A program made the translations under genes and the position numbers. Below, one piece after another: positions 41,331-52,460 of a stretch of 64,000 nucleotides of DNA. Below the pieces are notes generated by a model, which saw only the letters and a program-made list of their open reading frames with translations, did not search any database and was not told where the DNA came from. This DNA is from Theocolax elegans (Eukaryota; Arthropoda; Insecta; Hymenoptera; Cerocephalidae): the NCBI GenBank assembly GCA_026168455.1, contig CM047430.1:67185044-67249043 (forward strand), given 5' to 3'. Each line of letters starts with the position of its first letter. The first letter of the stretch is position 1.

Positions 41331-41954
41331 CCTTGCAAATTAGTTATTCCGAATCGAGAGAAAGTCGAGAAGGGAGAAAACGAGGAGCGCCCGGTGCTCG
41401 TGTAGCTGCATTGGCATAACGAGGGGAGCCTTGGCGTTGTCGTAAGTTTCGTTCGCGGTTATCTCGGGCACTCGCGTACCGGCACTTATCTTTGCCATTT
41501 TATTCGCGGCATGCCGAACCAAGGTAAAATACATCGAGCGAGAGGGAGAGGCACATCGAGAAAATCGGCTGGTAGACATATATACAGCACGGGGTACGGG
41601 TAGAGTTGCATTTCTCCTTTGGCGTTGTGTCCCCATGATGGCTGACTGGCGTACCCCACCCATTTTCCTCGGAGAGAGCCAGAGAGAAAGAGAGAGAGAG
41701 AGAGAGAGGAGCTCTGGTCCTGAAGGACCGAGCGCGCGCGCGTCCCAACCTAACCCGAGGGCTCCGCAACGCGCGTGGCAAGCTCACGTGGCGGCCATGT
41801 TGTCTCGAGGGCTGGGCCACACCAAAAGAGCCGGCGAATCATTGGACGGGGAAGAGAGACCTTGCGCCTCGTAGCGCCGTCTCGTTCGCGCAGCCTTCGA
41901 CCGCTTATCGACTCTCCTTTGCGCTCCGTCCTAGCTCCTATCTCCCTTTCTCTC

Positions 41955-41963
41955 GCGCCCTCT
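41955..41963 (-). promoter_or_regulatory. CTCF-like core motif
   Basis: GCGCCCTCT on plus is AGAGGGCGC on minus, the classical CTCF core. It lies within a GAGA/Pho-rich island 3.8 kb left of iab-4/iab-8. Confidence 0.35.
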
Positions 41964-42149
41964 CTATCTCTCTCCATCTCTCTCCATCTCTCTCCATCCC
42001 TCTCTAACTTTCTCTCTCTCTCTCTCTCTCACTCTTCCTTGCTCTCGCCCGCTCCTTCTCGAGTCCGAAAGGTGCGTGGATCTCTAGCTACGGCCGATAT
42101 CGTCCTTGCGGGAGAGCCTTTTTCTCCAACCCCTTCACCCCCTTCTCTC

Positions 42150-42152
<3 letters not shown>

Positions 42153-42205
<53 letters not shown>
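42153..42205. repeat. (CT)n microsatellite
   Basis: About 53 bp of uninterrupted CT. The adjoining bases are also pyrimidine-rich. Confidence 0.95.
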
Positions 42206-42209
<4 letters not shown>

Positions 42210-42300
42210 CTTCCATGCACGGGTGTATATACATCTATGACTATATATATATATATACAGTTGACTGTTTATCGCGGGTGTCTTCGCGACTGCACCACGC

Positions 42301-45300
42301 CCGGCTCTTCTACGAATGGGATCGACCGAATTCTTTTTTTTGTTCTCGTCGATTGGAAAACCCTATGGGCTTGGAACGATTTTTCCTTTGCTTTTTTAGA
42401 TTGACAACGAATTTTCACGGAAAACTCGAGACGCCGCTTATTAACTAAAACATTGAATTGCTCGACGAGTTATTACTTTTTTACTTTATTTTTTTATATT
42501 TTAAGCGCTTTGACTATTAATTAACTATATTAATTTATATGCTCTATTTTTAATGATTTACAATATCTAGCTTATAGAACTTAATAAATATTACCTCATT
42601 TCACATTGACTCGTTGGTATTTTTAATTTTATAGTACGTTGTATCAAAATGATATTAATCTCTGGAATAGATATTATTATAACCTTTTAAAATTTTTCTA
42701 CGACATTAAAATTAAATAAAAATTTAATAATTAAATAAGTAACAACCAGGAATTGCACTGTTTATCAAATTTGATGCCGATGTGTTTACTATAAAATAAA
42801 AAAAAATTGGAATCCTTAAAATGCGTAAGATGAAACATAGTGATGAAATTAGTAACTTTTTTTTAATGAATTTGGCTCTAATTTACTAGTTTGTAATATT
42901 ACTATCAATAAAAAATTATACGACCGTAGTTAAATCTCAATATTTTAAATTTCGATAGGTTTTATTTGTTATGAAAAAATTTTTGAATAACTTTGACCCT
43001 TGAATTTTGAATACTAACTACTATTTATTTATAAAAATTTATGTATATAATGAAACATAATAGTTTATCTAAAATTTTAACTTTATAAATTCTATTAAAA
43101 ATGAAAAGTACTTCATTAATAGTAAAAAAATTGTTTATTAATTGTATACTATAATTTATGGTTGTATGGTTTAAGGGTTTGATCTTAAATGAACTGTTGT
43201 GTTTGTCTTTATGCGCTCATGAGTATAACTATATAATAGCGTTTATGAGTGTACTCCATCCAATATGTGGTTTCTTGCTATGTATACACACACACTTAAA
43301 CAATGCAATTTGTTACTTCTAAAATTGAAAATATCGTCAAACACTCTTTAATTTTAATTTTTAAAGTACTGTAAATACTGGTATTATTTTTTAAAATTAA
43401 TTCCTACGTTTACTAATAATAATAATAATTTATCTTTATTGAAATAATAAAAATTATCTACATGTGAGATACAATAAATGTAAGTTTTTATTTTAAACTA
43501 TTAATCTTTTGATATATTAATTATATATTTATAAGATCATGCAGAAAAAACTGACACTGAAGGAAAAGGTTTACTTGTAATTGTAGGGTAAAAAAAAAGC
43601 AAGTAATCGTGCTCTCCACCACTTAAACCGATAATAATTTTTAATACTATTAATTATAGTAGCTACGCTTTCTTCGTAAAAACCGTAATACGACATTTTT
43701 GCAAATCATAAATTACAAGTATAAATACAAAATAAAATAATATTAATAAGAAAATAAAAAAAAGTTATTTGTAAATATAATTAAGATATTTAAATTATAG
43801 GAATATTAATATCATGAACATTCGTATATACACGTGATATATTATAATATATTGAAATTAAAATGAAATTCCTAATTAAAATGAAAACGAAATTCGCAGC
43901 ATAAGAATTTAATAAAAATAAAATAAAAGTATGAACGTACATTCGTGTACGTCGTAACGATCTTCTTAGTATAACATTATGACAATAATTTAACAAGTTA
44001 ATATTATTATTTACGCCATGCAAGACCTGTCCAAGTAGATTACACATTTTATTTCAGTATATAATACACTCTTTTATTTCTCATCATTATAAATTTATAA
44101 AGGTAATAAAATCTATGAGTTTACTACAATTTTATATTGCGATTCGCATACTTTACGTTAAATTTGAGTAAAGAAAAATAAAACAGTTATATACACTTAC
44201 ACTAAAAAGCAACTAACGACAATTGTGCTTTCCTCATAAATATTTGATTCAAAGAAAAATATGTGTCGAACGGGAAATAACGTAAAACGATATTGTACTC
44301 GTACATATAAATAATATATATTTATTTATTTTTCATTTCAAAGTAGTTTACAAATGACAATTTATAAAATAAGTCGTAGCAGGGTACAGTGTGTATAAGT
44401 GGCCATGAAACTGCGCGAGGAATATAAATTTGCGAATTATCAAAACAAACATTATTATAGATTCAAACTGTGGAGGAGCGAGTAAAAGAGTACATAATTC
44501 ACGAGTTTAAGATTTAGCGAAGCAAAGTAGGAAACGGTACGACTTAACGATTCTCGCATTGACCGTAAACCGTTTTATAACGCGCTATAAAGTAATCGTC
44601 GCCGTGACTTACCTGTGTTTGTCCTAAATATACTTCCGAACGACTGTCAAACCGTTTAACCGATTTTACACCCAAGATAAACCGAGGCTCGCGCGAACTC
44701 TCGGACCGCGTTCGCGCAGTGGAAGTTGGTGAAAAACTGAAATCGAAAACCAAACTTCGAAAAGTGAGTGAAGGGAAAAAAAAGTGAAATCTACCCCTTC
44801 TACCGTTAAACCCTTTTGCCTGTTTCGAGCTTTCGAATTTTTCGTACTTTCTCGGAGGGCTAGCGGAAAAGCCACTTTCTCTCGACGCGCAATCGATGAC
44901 TTTCGAAAAGGAAGGAAAAAGGTGAATCCTTTGAGCCCCGCGGCTCTCTCTTTTTCCTCCGCTTTCCTCAACCCTTTTTACAACCGTCTTAAAAGAGAAA
45001 GTTCCCTCTGTCTTTCTTTCCTTCGTTTTTTTCTTTTCGTGCACAAGCTCAAAGCCCGCGTATACCCCTATTGGGGCTATCCTCGTAAAACTTGGAAAAC
45101 GAGTTGTTCTCGAAATGCCTCTGATGCCTTTTCGTTGACTCGTTTCAGTCTTATTATCCGTTATACCTGCACCCCCAACGATATTGCATAGTTTCAACTA
45201 GCATAAACGGTCTGTTAGTTTTGAAAATATAATTTTCCTCGTTATTTTTTCCTTTATTTTCAATAATCGAAAGTATGTACATCAGAGATATTGTCGAATA

Positions 45301-45600
45301 GAGTTTCCTTACCCATTGGCATGTTTTAACAATATTTCTTTACATGCGCGTATGGGTTTATACGCTTTTAAAAATCTCAAAATCTATACAATGCAATTGT
45401 TTATATACGCAACCGTGACAATCGTGCATGATTCATACGATAATTCATTTAAAATCGCAGCGCGACAAAACTGGCATTTACCATAATCATTCGTAGATAT
45501 ACAATATTTACGTGTACATGTAAACAATATTTACGCTTAGATTATACAATTATTGTTGTAAAATTATATTGCATGTATTTACATAACTGGTCGATCATCG
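42301..45600. other. AT-rich desert left of the microRNA locus
   Basis: No gene. A GC-richer patch at 44540-45190 holds a 217-residue minus frame, but it is Arg/Ser/Phe-rich without a domain and has an antisense partner, so I reject it. Confidence 0.6.
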
Positions 45601-45724
45601 GAAAACAAGGTTGATCGAAGTTAGCGTGCGCGCTGAAAAATTGTCAAGGTAAGTGGAAGAAATTTTCGACGAGATAAGTAAATTCGGCTAGATTCATCGA
45701 GCGTGGAGATCCATCGTTGAACGG

Positions 45725-45807
45725 TGTAGCCTCCTGTTACGTATACTGAAGGTATACCGGACAGAAATACACTCAGGATACATTCAGTATACGTACAGGG
45801 GGTTTCA
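45725..45807 (-). ncRNA. mir-iab-4: microRNA precursor mir-iab-4
   Basis: This is the Hox-cluster microRNA iab-4, read from the minus strand. The mature 5p product is the complement of 45773-45794 and begins ACGTATACTGAATG. The 3p product is the complement of 45736-45759 and begins CGGTATACCTTCAG. As I recall the Drosophila family, both arms match over their whole length. The fold is a clean hairpin: 45738-45750 pairs with 45783-45795 over 13 perfect base pairs, 45752-45758 pairs with 45776-45781 around one bulge, and a lower stem (45730-45736 with 45796-45802) continues past the Drosha cut. The terminal loop is about 16 nt. Known role: post-transcriptional repression of Hox mRNAs such as Ubx (and abd-A) in the abdomen. 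It is transcribed antisense to iab-8 from the same DNA. The primary transcript start is not visible; the CpG-rich block at 46440-47620 is upstream on this strand. Confidence in identity is very high. Confidence 0.97.
45725..45807 (+). ncRNA. mir-iab-8: microRNA precursor mir-iab-8 (antisense of mir-iab-4)
   Basis: The plus strand of the same palindromic locus folds equally well and gives iab-8. The 5p product is 45737-45759, beginning TTACGTATACTGAAGG. The 3p product is 45775-45794, beginning AGGATACATTCAG. Because the arms are nearly self-complementary, the iab-8 and iab-4 5p seeds come from the same ACGTATACTGAA core but are offset by two bases, so they address different targets. In Drosophila iab-8 comes from a very long noncoding RNA that starts near Abd-B and runs toward the abd-A promoter in the same direction as the Hox genes. 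It represses Ubx, abd-A, hth and exd and is required for fertility. If that orientation is kept, the Hox genes flanking this window are on the plus strand. Expression of this strand cannot be shown from sequence alone; its conservation is seen directly. Confidence 0.9.
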
Positions 45808-46439
45808 CATTCCTCGTCGCCTGGACTTCGTCGAGAAGCAAAACTGTGCGCGTGTGTACATACGGATCCCAAGAGTCGCCGAGAAAAAGTGAGCTGGTTG
45901 TTTTACATACGTACGACGGCTTGTCTCGAAGGTCGTCTGGCACTGCGTGCAGTAGGCCAATCGCTATTTTTGGTATACGACGAAAGGAAGGGAAAAAAAA
46001 GAGAGAGAGAGATAGATAGATAGAGAGAAGGAAACAGCCGGCTCTACCGTCACCGTGCAGCGGACGACTTCGAGTGGTAAGTATATGCGTACGTATCCGT
46101 AGATTATTATTCCTTCTCGCTGCCTGTGCGAGTGTGCCCGTCTCTGTACACACCTCGGCCGAATGATCGTTTTCTTTGTAAAGCGCTGATTTTGACGTTG
46201 TCACTCCACCTGTAAACATAATGCGTAATGCAATTAGTCATCCTATGTTTGCATCGAGAATCAGAAATAAAAATCGTACCAGTAGGAAAAAGGTCAAGGT
46301 TTCGTAAGTACAAAAAATCGTATAAATCGAAAATAATCGAGGAAAGTATGAGCGGTAGGGTGGAGAGACGATGGGCGAAGGTGCGTAAAGTCATCGGGTC
46401 GTTTTACGATCGTACGGTGCGCGAGAATCCGCAGGTAGG
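45808..46439. other. flank between iab-4/iab-8 and the CpG-rich block
   Basis: Moderate GC with no repeat except short GA/GATA runs at 46000-46028. It would be transcribed as part of the primary iab-4 (minus) or iab-8 (plus) RNA. Confidence 0.5.
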
Positions 46440-47620
46440 TAAATCCACGCGTGCACCTACACACCTATAAACGGAAAGTCTAGCAGTGCCCCGGGGGACG
46501 TTGAAACCCAACGTGCCTCGGCGTCCGACCGGTTGCCTGGGTTCTCGGGGCCGCGCGCCGCGTCCCTTTTCCGAAATATATACGAGAGCGCGTGACAGCC
46601 CGATCGATATCGCGGCACGCACACCCGAGAGACTACCAAAAGACGACTCACGGAGACAGAGAATCCCGGGGAGCAGAGTGGCGAGATTAAAACGAGAGAG
46701 AGAGCGAGAGTCAGAGAGATAGACTGAGAGAGAGAAAGAGTGAGTGAGAGAGCGAGTGAGAGAGCGAGTGACTGCAATGTAAAATAAAGTAAAATGTAAA
46801 CGAACCTATGATCTGCGGAGGACGAGCGAGGAAGAGAGGCGAGTGTCCGTGTCGGGTGGTGGGTCCAGGATGCGCCAGGATGTCCGAGGGGCTCCAGCTC
46901 GCTCGACGGCAGGCACCTGACTAAACAAGAGGACGACCGGGGAAAAGCGGCTCGGACAAGGATGCGTGTGCGCGCGCTCGCGACGTATATACCCGAGGCG
47001 AGGAGGAGACGGACCAGACGAGCGGTGGCAGAGGAGAGAGGAGAGGAGAGAGACAGAGTGAGAGAGAGAGATATCGGTCTCGCAACGTGTTCGCGCACGG
47101 CCGGCATCTGACTGCGCCGTGCTAGCGAGGGAACGCGCGCGCGCGCGCTCGCGCACATCCATCGGGGGCCGTGTCTCTCCCCCGGTATAGAGCCACGGTC
47201 CCCGTGTCTGCGACGCCGCGAGCGCGTACGCGGGACTAAGCGACGGAGGGGGCTCCCCGGAGCGCCAGGGAGACCCGGGGTGGAAACCGAGCACGCGCAC
47301 CACCGAGGGAGGGGCGGATTGATAACGCGCAGGGTCGCCGCCGCTACCCCCGACAGCCTCGCTTCCACCGTCCCTCGACCCCTCTCCACCTCCGGCCCCT
47401 TTCCCTTTCCCCCGGGCGCCCTTCTCCCGCGCGCCACCCGAATTTTCCTCGGCTATTACCCCTGCGGTGGTGGTCGTGGTAGTGGTAGTGGTAGCAGCGG
47501 CGGTGGCGGCGGCGGCGGCGGCAACGGCAGCGGCGGTGGTACTACCCGGCTGTCGAGGGGGAGGGGGTGCCCCGAAGGGGCTGAATACGCTGACTCGCTA
47601 CCGGGAAGATGAGAAAACTC
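46440..47620 (-). promoter_or_regulatory. CpG-rich GAGA block, candidate pri-iab-4 promoter
   Basis: The most GC/CpG-rich DNA of the window. It lies 0.65-1.8 kb upstream of mir-iab-4 on the minus strand. It holds GATCGATATCG near 46600, GA/GAGTGAGAGAGC repeats at 46695-46770, a GA tract at 47035-47072, (CG)n at 47134-47148 and GGT/GGC triplets at 47465-47540. The longest open frame of the window (46457-47437 minus, 326 codons) lies here but is Arg/Ser/Leu/Pro low complexity with a 165-codon frame overlapping it in another phase, as expected in stop-poor GC-rich DNA. The promoter role is inference. Confidence 0.35.
47465..47540. repeat. (GGT/GGC)n triplet tract
   Basis: GGT, AGT and GGC triplets, imperfect. 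Two-tier quadruplexes are possible on the plus strand. Confidence 0.85.
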
Positions 47621-49163
47621 TAATGAATACACCAGTTTGCATGCGCGTGCACGTATACGCGGATTATCCGCGTGTGGATATATATATATATGTATAGATA
47701 TATATATGAATGCCAGGGTAGGATGCGTAAAATATGTTGGAAATATAATAACGGGGGTAGGATAATATTCGCCGGATGGCGGAAAAATGAAAACACCGAG
47801 GTAGAAGCCGAGATGAACAGGAGAGAGACAGAGGGTGAGAGAGCAAGAGAGAAGCGAGCCCTCGCGATGGGATTTTCAGTTGGACACGCTGGGAATGTTT
47901 CTTTTGACACGATTTATCGCTCGCTCTTTTTTGGTTCTCGGTGATTTTTTACGTCGAACGCGCTTCGGTCTTCCCATTTCCGAGCATACATTTGATTTTT
48001 ATTAATGTCAAGAAATGCTTTAAATTAATTTGCACAAATTTTCTATGCGGAAAAAATTTTTCCTTTCTTGGTAAATCTAAAATGTTGTTAAGCATTTTAT
48101 TGTAGTTGGTTTTCATGTATTTTTACATTAACAATAAACTCATGTACATATAAATTTTTTTTCTTTTTTTATTATATCATATTCCGCCTAATTATTATCA
48201 ATGTTGCTTCTAAACTGTATTTATCAAGTTCTCAAGTGAATTAAATTTATTTTCCTAATAAAATAATACGAATTTTATAGATAATAAAGAATTACACGTT
48301 AATATAATGATCATATTTAATTTTGTGTACTAAAATTTAACAACGTACGACATAGTAAAAATATAATTTACAATAAATGACTCGTTTAACTGCTTGCATA
48401 ATGAATAATAATATTTAAATGTTAAAATTTTATTAATTGTAATGCTGTGTAATTAACTAACGCAAATATTAATTTGAAATTAATTAATATTTCGCTATCT
48501 CGTATAAAAGCTAATGTACAATTAAAAAAAATATATTTTAATTATATGTTATAATAATGAAAATTCATGTGAGTGAAAATTTGTTAAGAAAAGTAGTATA
48601 GCCGATTCATCATAAGTTAAAGGTAAACATTTCTTTAAATAAATCAAACGAGGCTCCGACAATCGTAGTCCTAACGATAGCGGAAACGTTTTCTCTACGA
48701 TCGTTTTAAAAAAAGCAACAGCCTATAAAAATCCGGACATCCCCCTAGAAAGATTTGAAAAACGTGATAGAAAAAAAGAATCCGGAAGATCCCGTGTTTG
48801 TACTAGCGATTGGGGTATGGAATCTCGCGGACGAACGACGTTGACAAGAGGAGGCAATAAACAGGACGTATTCTCGAACGAGTGATTTTAACATGTTTAA
48901 CAGTATTGTTTCAGGAGTGCGATATAAGCTTTTACGAGAATACGTGTTGGTATATAAAGGGCCAGGACTGCCGCCGCCGCCGCCACCGCCGCCTCCTCCG
49001 CGAGAATCCGGCGGGTGTGTGTAGCGCACGCCCGGGTGTAGACTGGCGCCATCGGGCGCTTCCACCCAGAAACTTCTCGGTCGCTCGGTTCGCTGCTTTT
49101 ATTGCCCGATTCTCCCCTGGCTTCACGCAGAGACGCCAAGCCGCTCCTCTCCTATCTTCCTCC

Positions 49164-49198
<35 letters not shown>

Positions 49199-50976
49199 CT
49201 TCTCTTGGTCTTTCTCTTGCTCTTACCACCCTGTTTTCTCATTCCCTTCCATCTTTCCATTATTTTAGGTTTAATCTTTTTTACCTTACACTTTGCGATA
49301 TTTGCTGGTGTATCAGGTGAGATTACGCTTCCCGGTTTCTTCCTAGACAAAGGAAAGATTCGAATTCTCCGTACATGTGTGTAAGCAATAAACTATTAAT
49401 TTGCAAGCGTTAAAAGTGAAGGACACGCAAATAGCGAACAGCAAGTAAAACCGGCTGTAATTTCCCTCGATATTACGAGGCTGTTGCATGTGTAAATTGC
49501 GCGAAAAGTTCCAACGTCTGGTTCAATAATTTATACGTTTATTAAGACTATTCATCGCTATTGGGAATCGTTTTAATCACGGATAATCAGATTCTATTAA
49601 GCACCGCGTTCACTTAAATTCGTTGCCCAATGTTAAAACTTACTTCGACATTTTTCTTTAACAATAAATTCCTATAACTATAATCTTACACCTAAAGAAT
49701 TTTCTTATAAAAACTACCGTGACAGCGAAATCCAAATTTTATCGATATTCTTGCAAATATTATAACTTGTTCTATTAATAATTTTCCAAATAGTTGATAT
49801 TTTTTCCAAGTTCACCGCGCTTTATCCCCGCGTACGATATAGTATAATATATAAATTATTTAAACTTAAACATTATTCGTTGATCTATATAATTGTAAAC
49901 ATTACTTAATTCGTACGTAACGATCATATTGTTGTAAAAAAATTAAAATAAACGATTAATTAAGAATATCATCGCTTTTGATGGATGTGCTTCGGATTCT
50001 CATGCAGCTGCTGTCGTGTGCAATTATACTTCTGGCACGCGCACGCGCGCACATCGACTTTAAAATCGCGCGTGATTCCTCGCTCGAGATACTATTATGC
50101 CCAGGTTCAAACAGCCTTATCGTTTATTTATTAAACGACCGTTTAGGCAAAAACGAAATTGATAAGAATCTTCGTTTAGATCGAGGCGTAATAATCTGTA
50201 CATATATATACACATACCTATATATATATATAGAAAGAGTGCAGTAAGGGAAAAGAAGGAGGAGGGTCGTTTTAGTCGACGGTACGTGTCTTTGTATATA
50301 AACACGACTAAAGATACATATAATTGAATGAGCCTTATTTGGCGAAAATTTACCTGGAGATACGTGGTGTACGACATCGGAATTTCGATCGAAGAAACGT
50401 ATGGTGACCACCTCCTTCGTTTCCGTCGATTGCTGGGCGCAGTTTGCGCATTGCCTCGACAACCGTGAGATACCTAAAGACGGACAGAACGGAATTAGAA
50501 ATAAGGGACGAATATTTAGTGAACCGAGGAGAGAGGACAGACATTTCAAGGTAGATGGTTATTCGATATAAAAAACATTATTTTTATTAATTAAACTAAA
50601 ATTATCAAAATTGATTTCTTTTATTATTATATTGACTCAAAATTAATTAAACTGACATTAAATAATTTAATTTCTTTAAAATTAACGTATAAAAGGAAAA
50701 GAAGTGACGTTCTCGTGATAAATTGAGTATACAGTACTGACAAAAGTATATGATAGAAAATATTCTTGTTTTAATAGTAAGGATGACGTAGTAGTGTTTT
50801 CACTAAAATTATTATTAATGATGGTAAAAAAAATGTTAGAAGTCGTACGACTAAACAAAGATGATAGCAATTTGGACTATCATTGCAATATTAATTTCTA
50901 TACAAACACATGTCTGTCATTCTTTTTAACTTTAAAATATAATAATATTTAGTACTATATTTTTCTCGCAAACAAA
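47621..50976. other. noncoding DNA
   Basis: No gene. Mostly AT-rich, with TA repeats at about 47678-47706, a GC-rich patch at 48960-49160 with (CCG)n at 48969-49000, and (TC)n at 49175-49198. Confidence 0.6.
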
Positions 50977-51400
50977 GGTTCCACTCTCGGGGTCACGGAT
51001 TTTGTTGCTATTTTGGAAACTGTTTTCTGGTACACAAATATCATAGGCTGTTTGATGAAAGTAGTTGAATTGGTTAATTTAATTGCTGATAGGTCAAAAG
51101 CAACGAGAAGTATACCATATACTTAATTCAGGCAAAAAGCTGAGATCAAGTAGACACGACTTGAAAAAAGGAAATTCAAATATCTCAATTTGGCCAAAAG
51201 TTATGGAGAAAATATAAATTAGACAAAATTTTAACGGAAATTTAGTATAAAAATTTTATGGACATTTTGGACAAATTTTTTGTGTTATCTTCCGTCAAAC
51301 AATTTTATAAAATTGATTTTTACATGAATTCTTTCATAATTGTGTACCAGAATACAGTTATCAAAGTTGCAAGAAAATCCGCGTCCCGGAGGGTGGAACC
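50977..51400. mobile_element. MITE-like element with about 63-bp terminal inverted repeats
   Basis: The arms 50977-51039 and 51338-51400 are imperfect reverse complements along their full length. Matching landmarks are GGTTCCAC at the tip, then CGGATTTT, then TCTGGTACACAA. The 424-bp element has no coding capacity. The interior is AT-rich and partly continues the palindrome. No clear target-site duplication is seen. The superfamily is not recognised. Confidence 0.8.
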
Positions 51401-52000
51401 CCTCCTTAATTTTCAGTGCAAAAATTAAATGCACGTAGTTTATACATCGTAAAATTTTTTATAATAATTAAGGTAATTAAAATATTTAGGCTTCGTTTAG
51501 GGTACACAAAAACAACTCAATTTTTCAGTCTGTAAATTCAACGCGTTTAAATCTTGTATATGTACAATCCATCCTGTGCCATAAAATCTTACATTTTACA
51601 ATATTGTTTGTTTTGCGAGTTAAACAATAAAGTTTGCAATTTGCATGTAAATAAATAATAAATAATTTTCTAGTGGTACGTAACAGCAATGAATTCTACT
51701 TAGCACTGCTTTAAATTTTAAATAATTCACATTTAGCTCATTGATTAATTATAGCATGTAATAAGTTATTAATATATAATATTGATTTATATTACGATCG
51801 GCGAATGTCCATTCCTTGGTGGTTTATTAACTTAAAAATGCATACACTCTTAAAATTAGTATTTAAAAGGTGAAAAAGTATAATTCAAGATACTTATATG
51901 CAGCTTAATAATCCCTATAATTTTTTTAATATTTTCGCATTATAAAGGAGGTAGTGGAATGAGGGGGACGAGTGTGAGTGTATGTGGCAGGAGAGAGGGA
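51401..52000. other. AT-rich noncoding DNA
   Basis: Nothing recognisable. Confidence 0.6.
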
Positions 52001-52460
52001 GAGAAAATCATGGTGAGAATAGAGGGAGGGCGGGAGGATGAGGAGGAGGAGGAAGAGCGTGAGGGTGAGGAGGAGGGGGGGGGGGAGGCGAAAAGAGAGG
52101 GAGAGAGGGATGGATGGAGTAGGGTATCGGAAAGTCTTGCTTGCTACTGCCATCTGCAAGGCGTCGTTCCAAGCACGCGTGTTCTCTCTGCCCCTCTTTC
52201 CTCGCGGCACGAAACTCCTCACACAATGAAGTTTGCGGTCAACCGAAGTCTACTAAAGGGGAGTTCGTTTCCGAGGGGGATGATTCCCTCTCTCACTCTC
52301 CTCTCTTCTCTCTCTCTCTCTCCTCCTGCCTCTCTACGTTTCCCATTGTTCGGCTGTCTTTCTCTCTCTGAAACGCGTTGGCCCACGCTAATCTCGCCTC
52401 GAGCTTCGTGCGCTCCCGAATCGAGCGTTCGAGTTTGGGTTCCACTGCAATAGCGAGTCA
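52001..52460. other. purine-rich then GC-rich patch
   Basis: 52020-52115 is almost pure purine with several GGG runs and an 11-G run at 52075-52085, so quadruplexes are likely on the plus strand. TC-rich DNA follows at 52280-52325. A GCCATCT core lies near 52150. Confidence 0.5.

Larger units (their letters stand above)
41331..42300. promoter_or_regulatory. GAGA/Pho/CTCF-rich island: candidate PRE or boundary
   Basis: Holds GCCATTTT (41494-41501), GCCATCATG on minus (41634-41642), a (GA)n tract at 41672-41709, an E-box CACGTG at 41785-41790 next to GGCGGCCATGTTG, and a CTCF-core GCGCCCTCT at 41955-41963. Further features are a 10-bp (CTCTCCATCT)n tandem at about 41960-42000, (TC)n at 42011-42030 and (CT)n at 42153-42205. 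The long plus-strand frame 41775-42404 is Ser/Leu/Arg low complexity produced by the CT tracts. The combination is the one expected of a Hox-complex PRE/insulator; activity is inferred. Confidence 0.45.

Noticed and set aside
41775..42404. 209-codon plus-strand open frame
   Set aside because: Mostly Ser/Leu repeats encoded by CT microsatellites; no domain.
44544..45197. 217-codon minus-strand open frame close to iab-4
   Set aside because: No recognisable domain, an antisense frame of 135 codons covers the same DNA, and composition is noncoding-like.
46457..47437. 326-codon minus-strand open frame, the longest in the window
   Set aside because: Arg/Ser/Leu/Pro low complexity from CpG and CT-rich DNA, no domain, with a 165-codon frame overlapping in another phase; stop-poor GC-rich DNA explains it.
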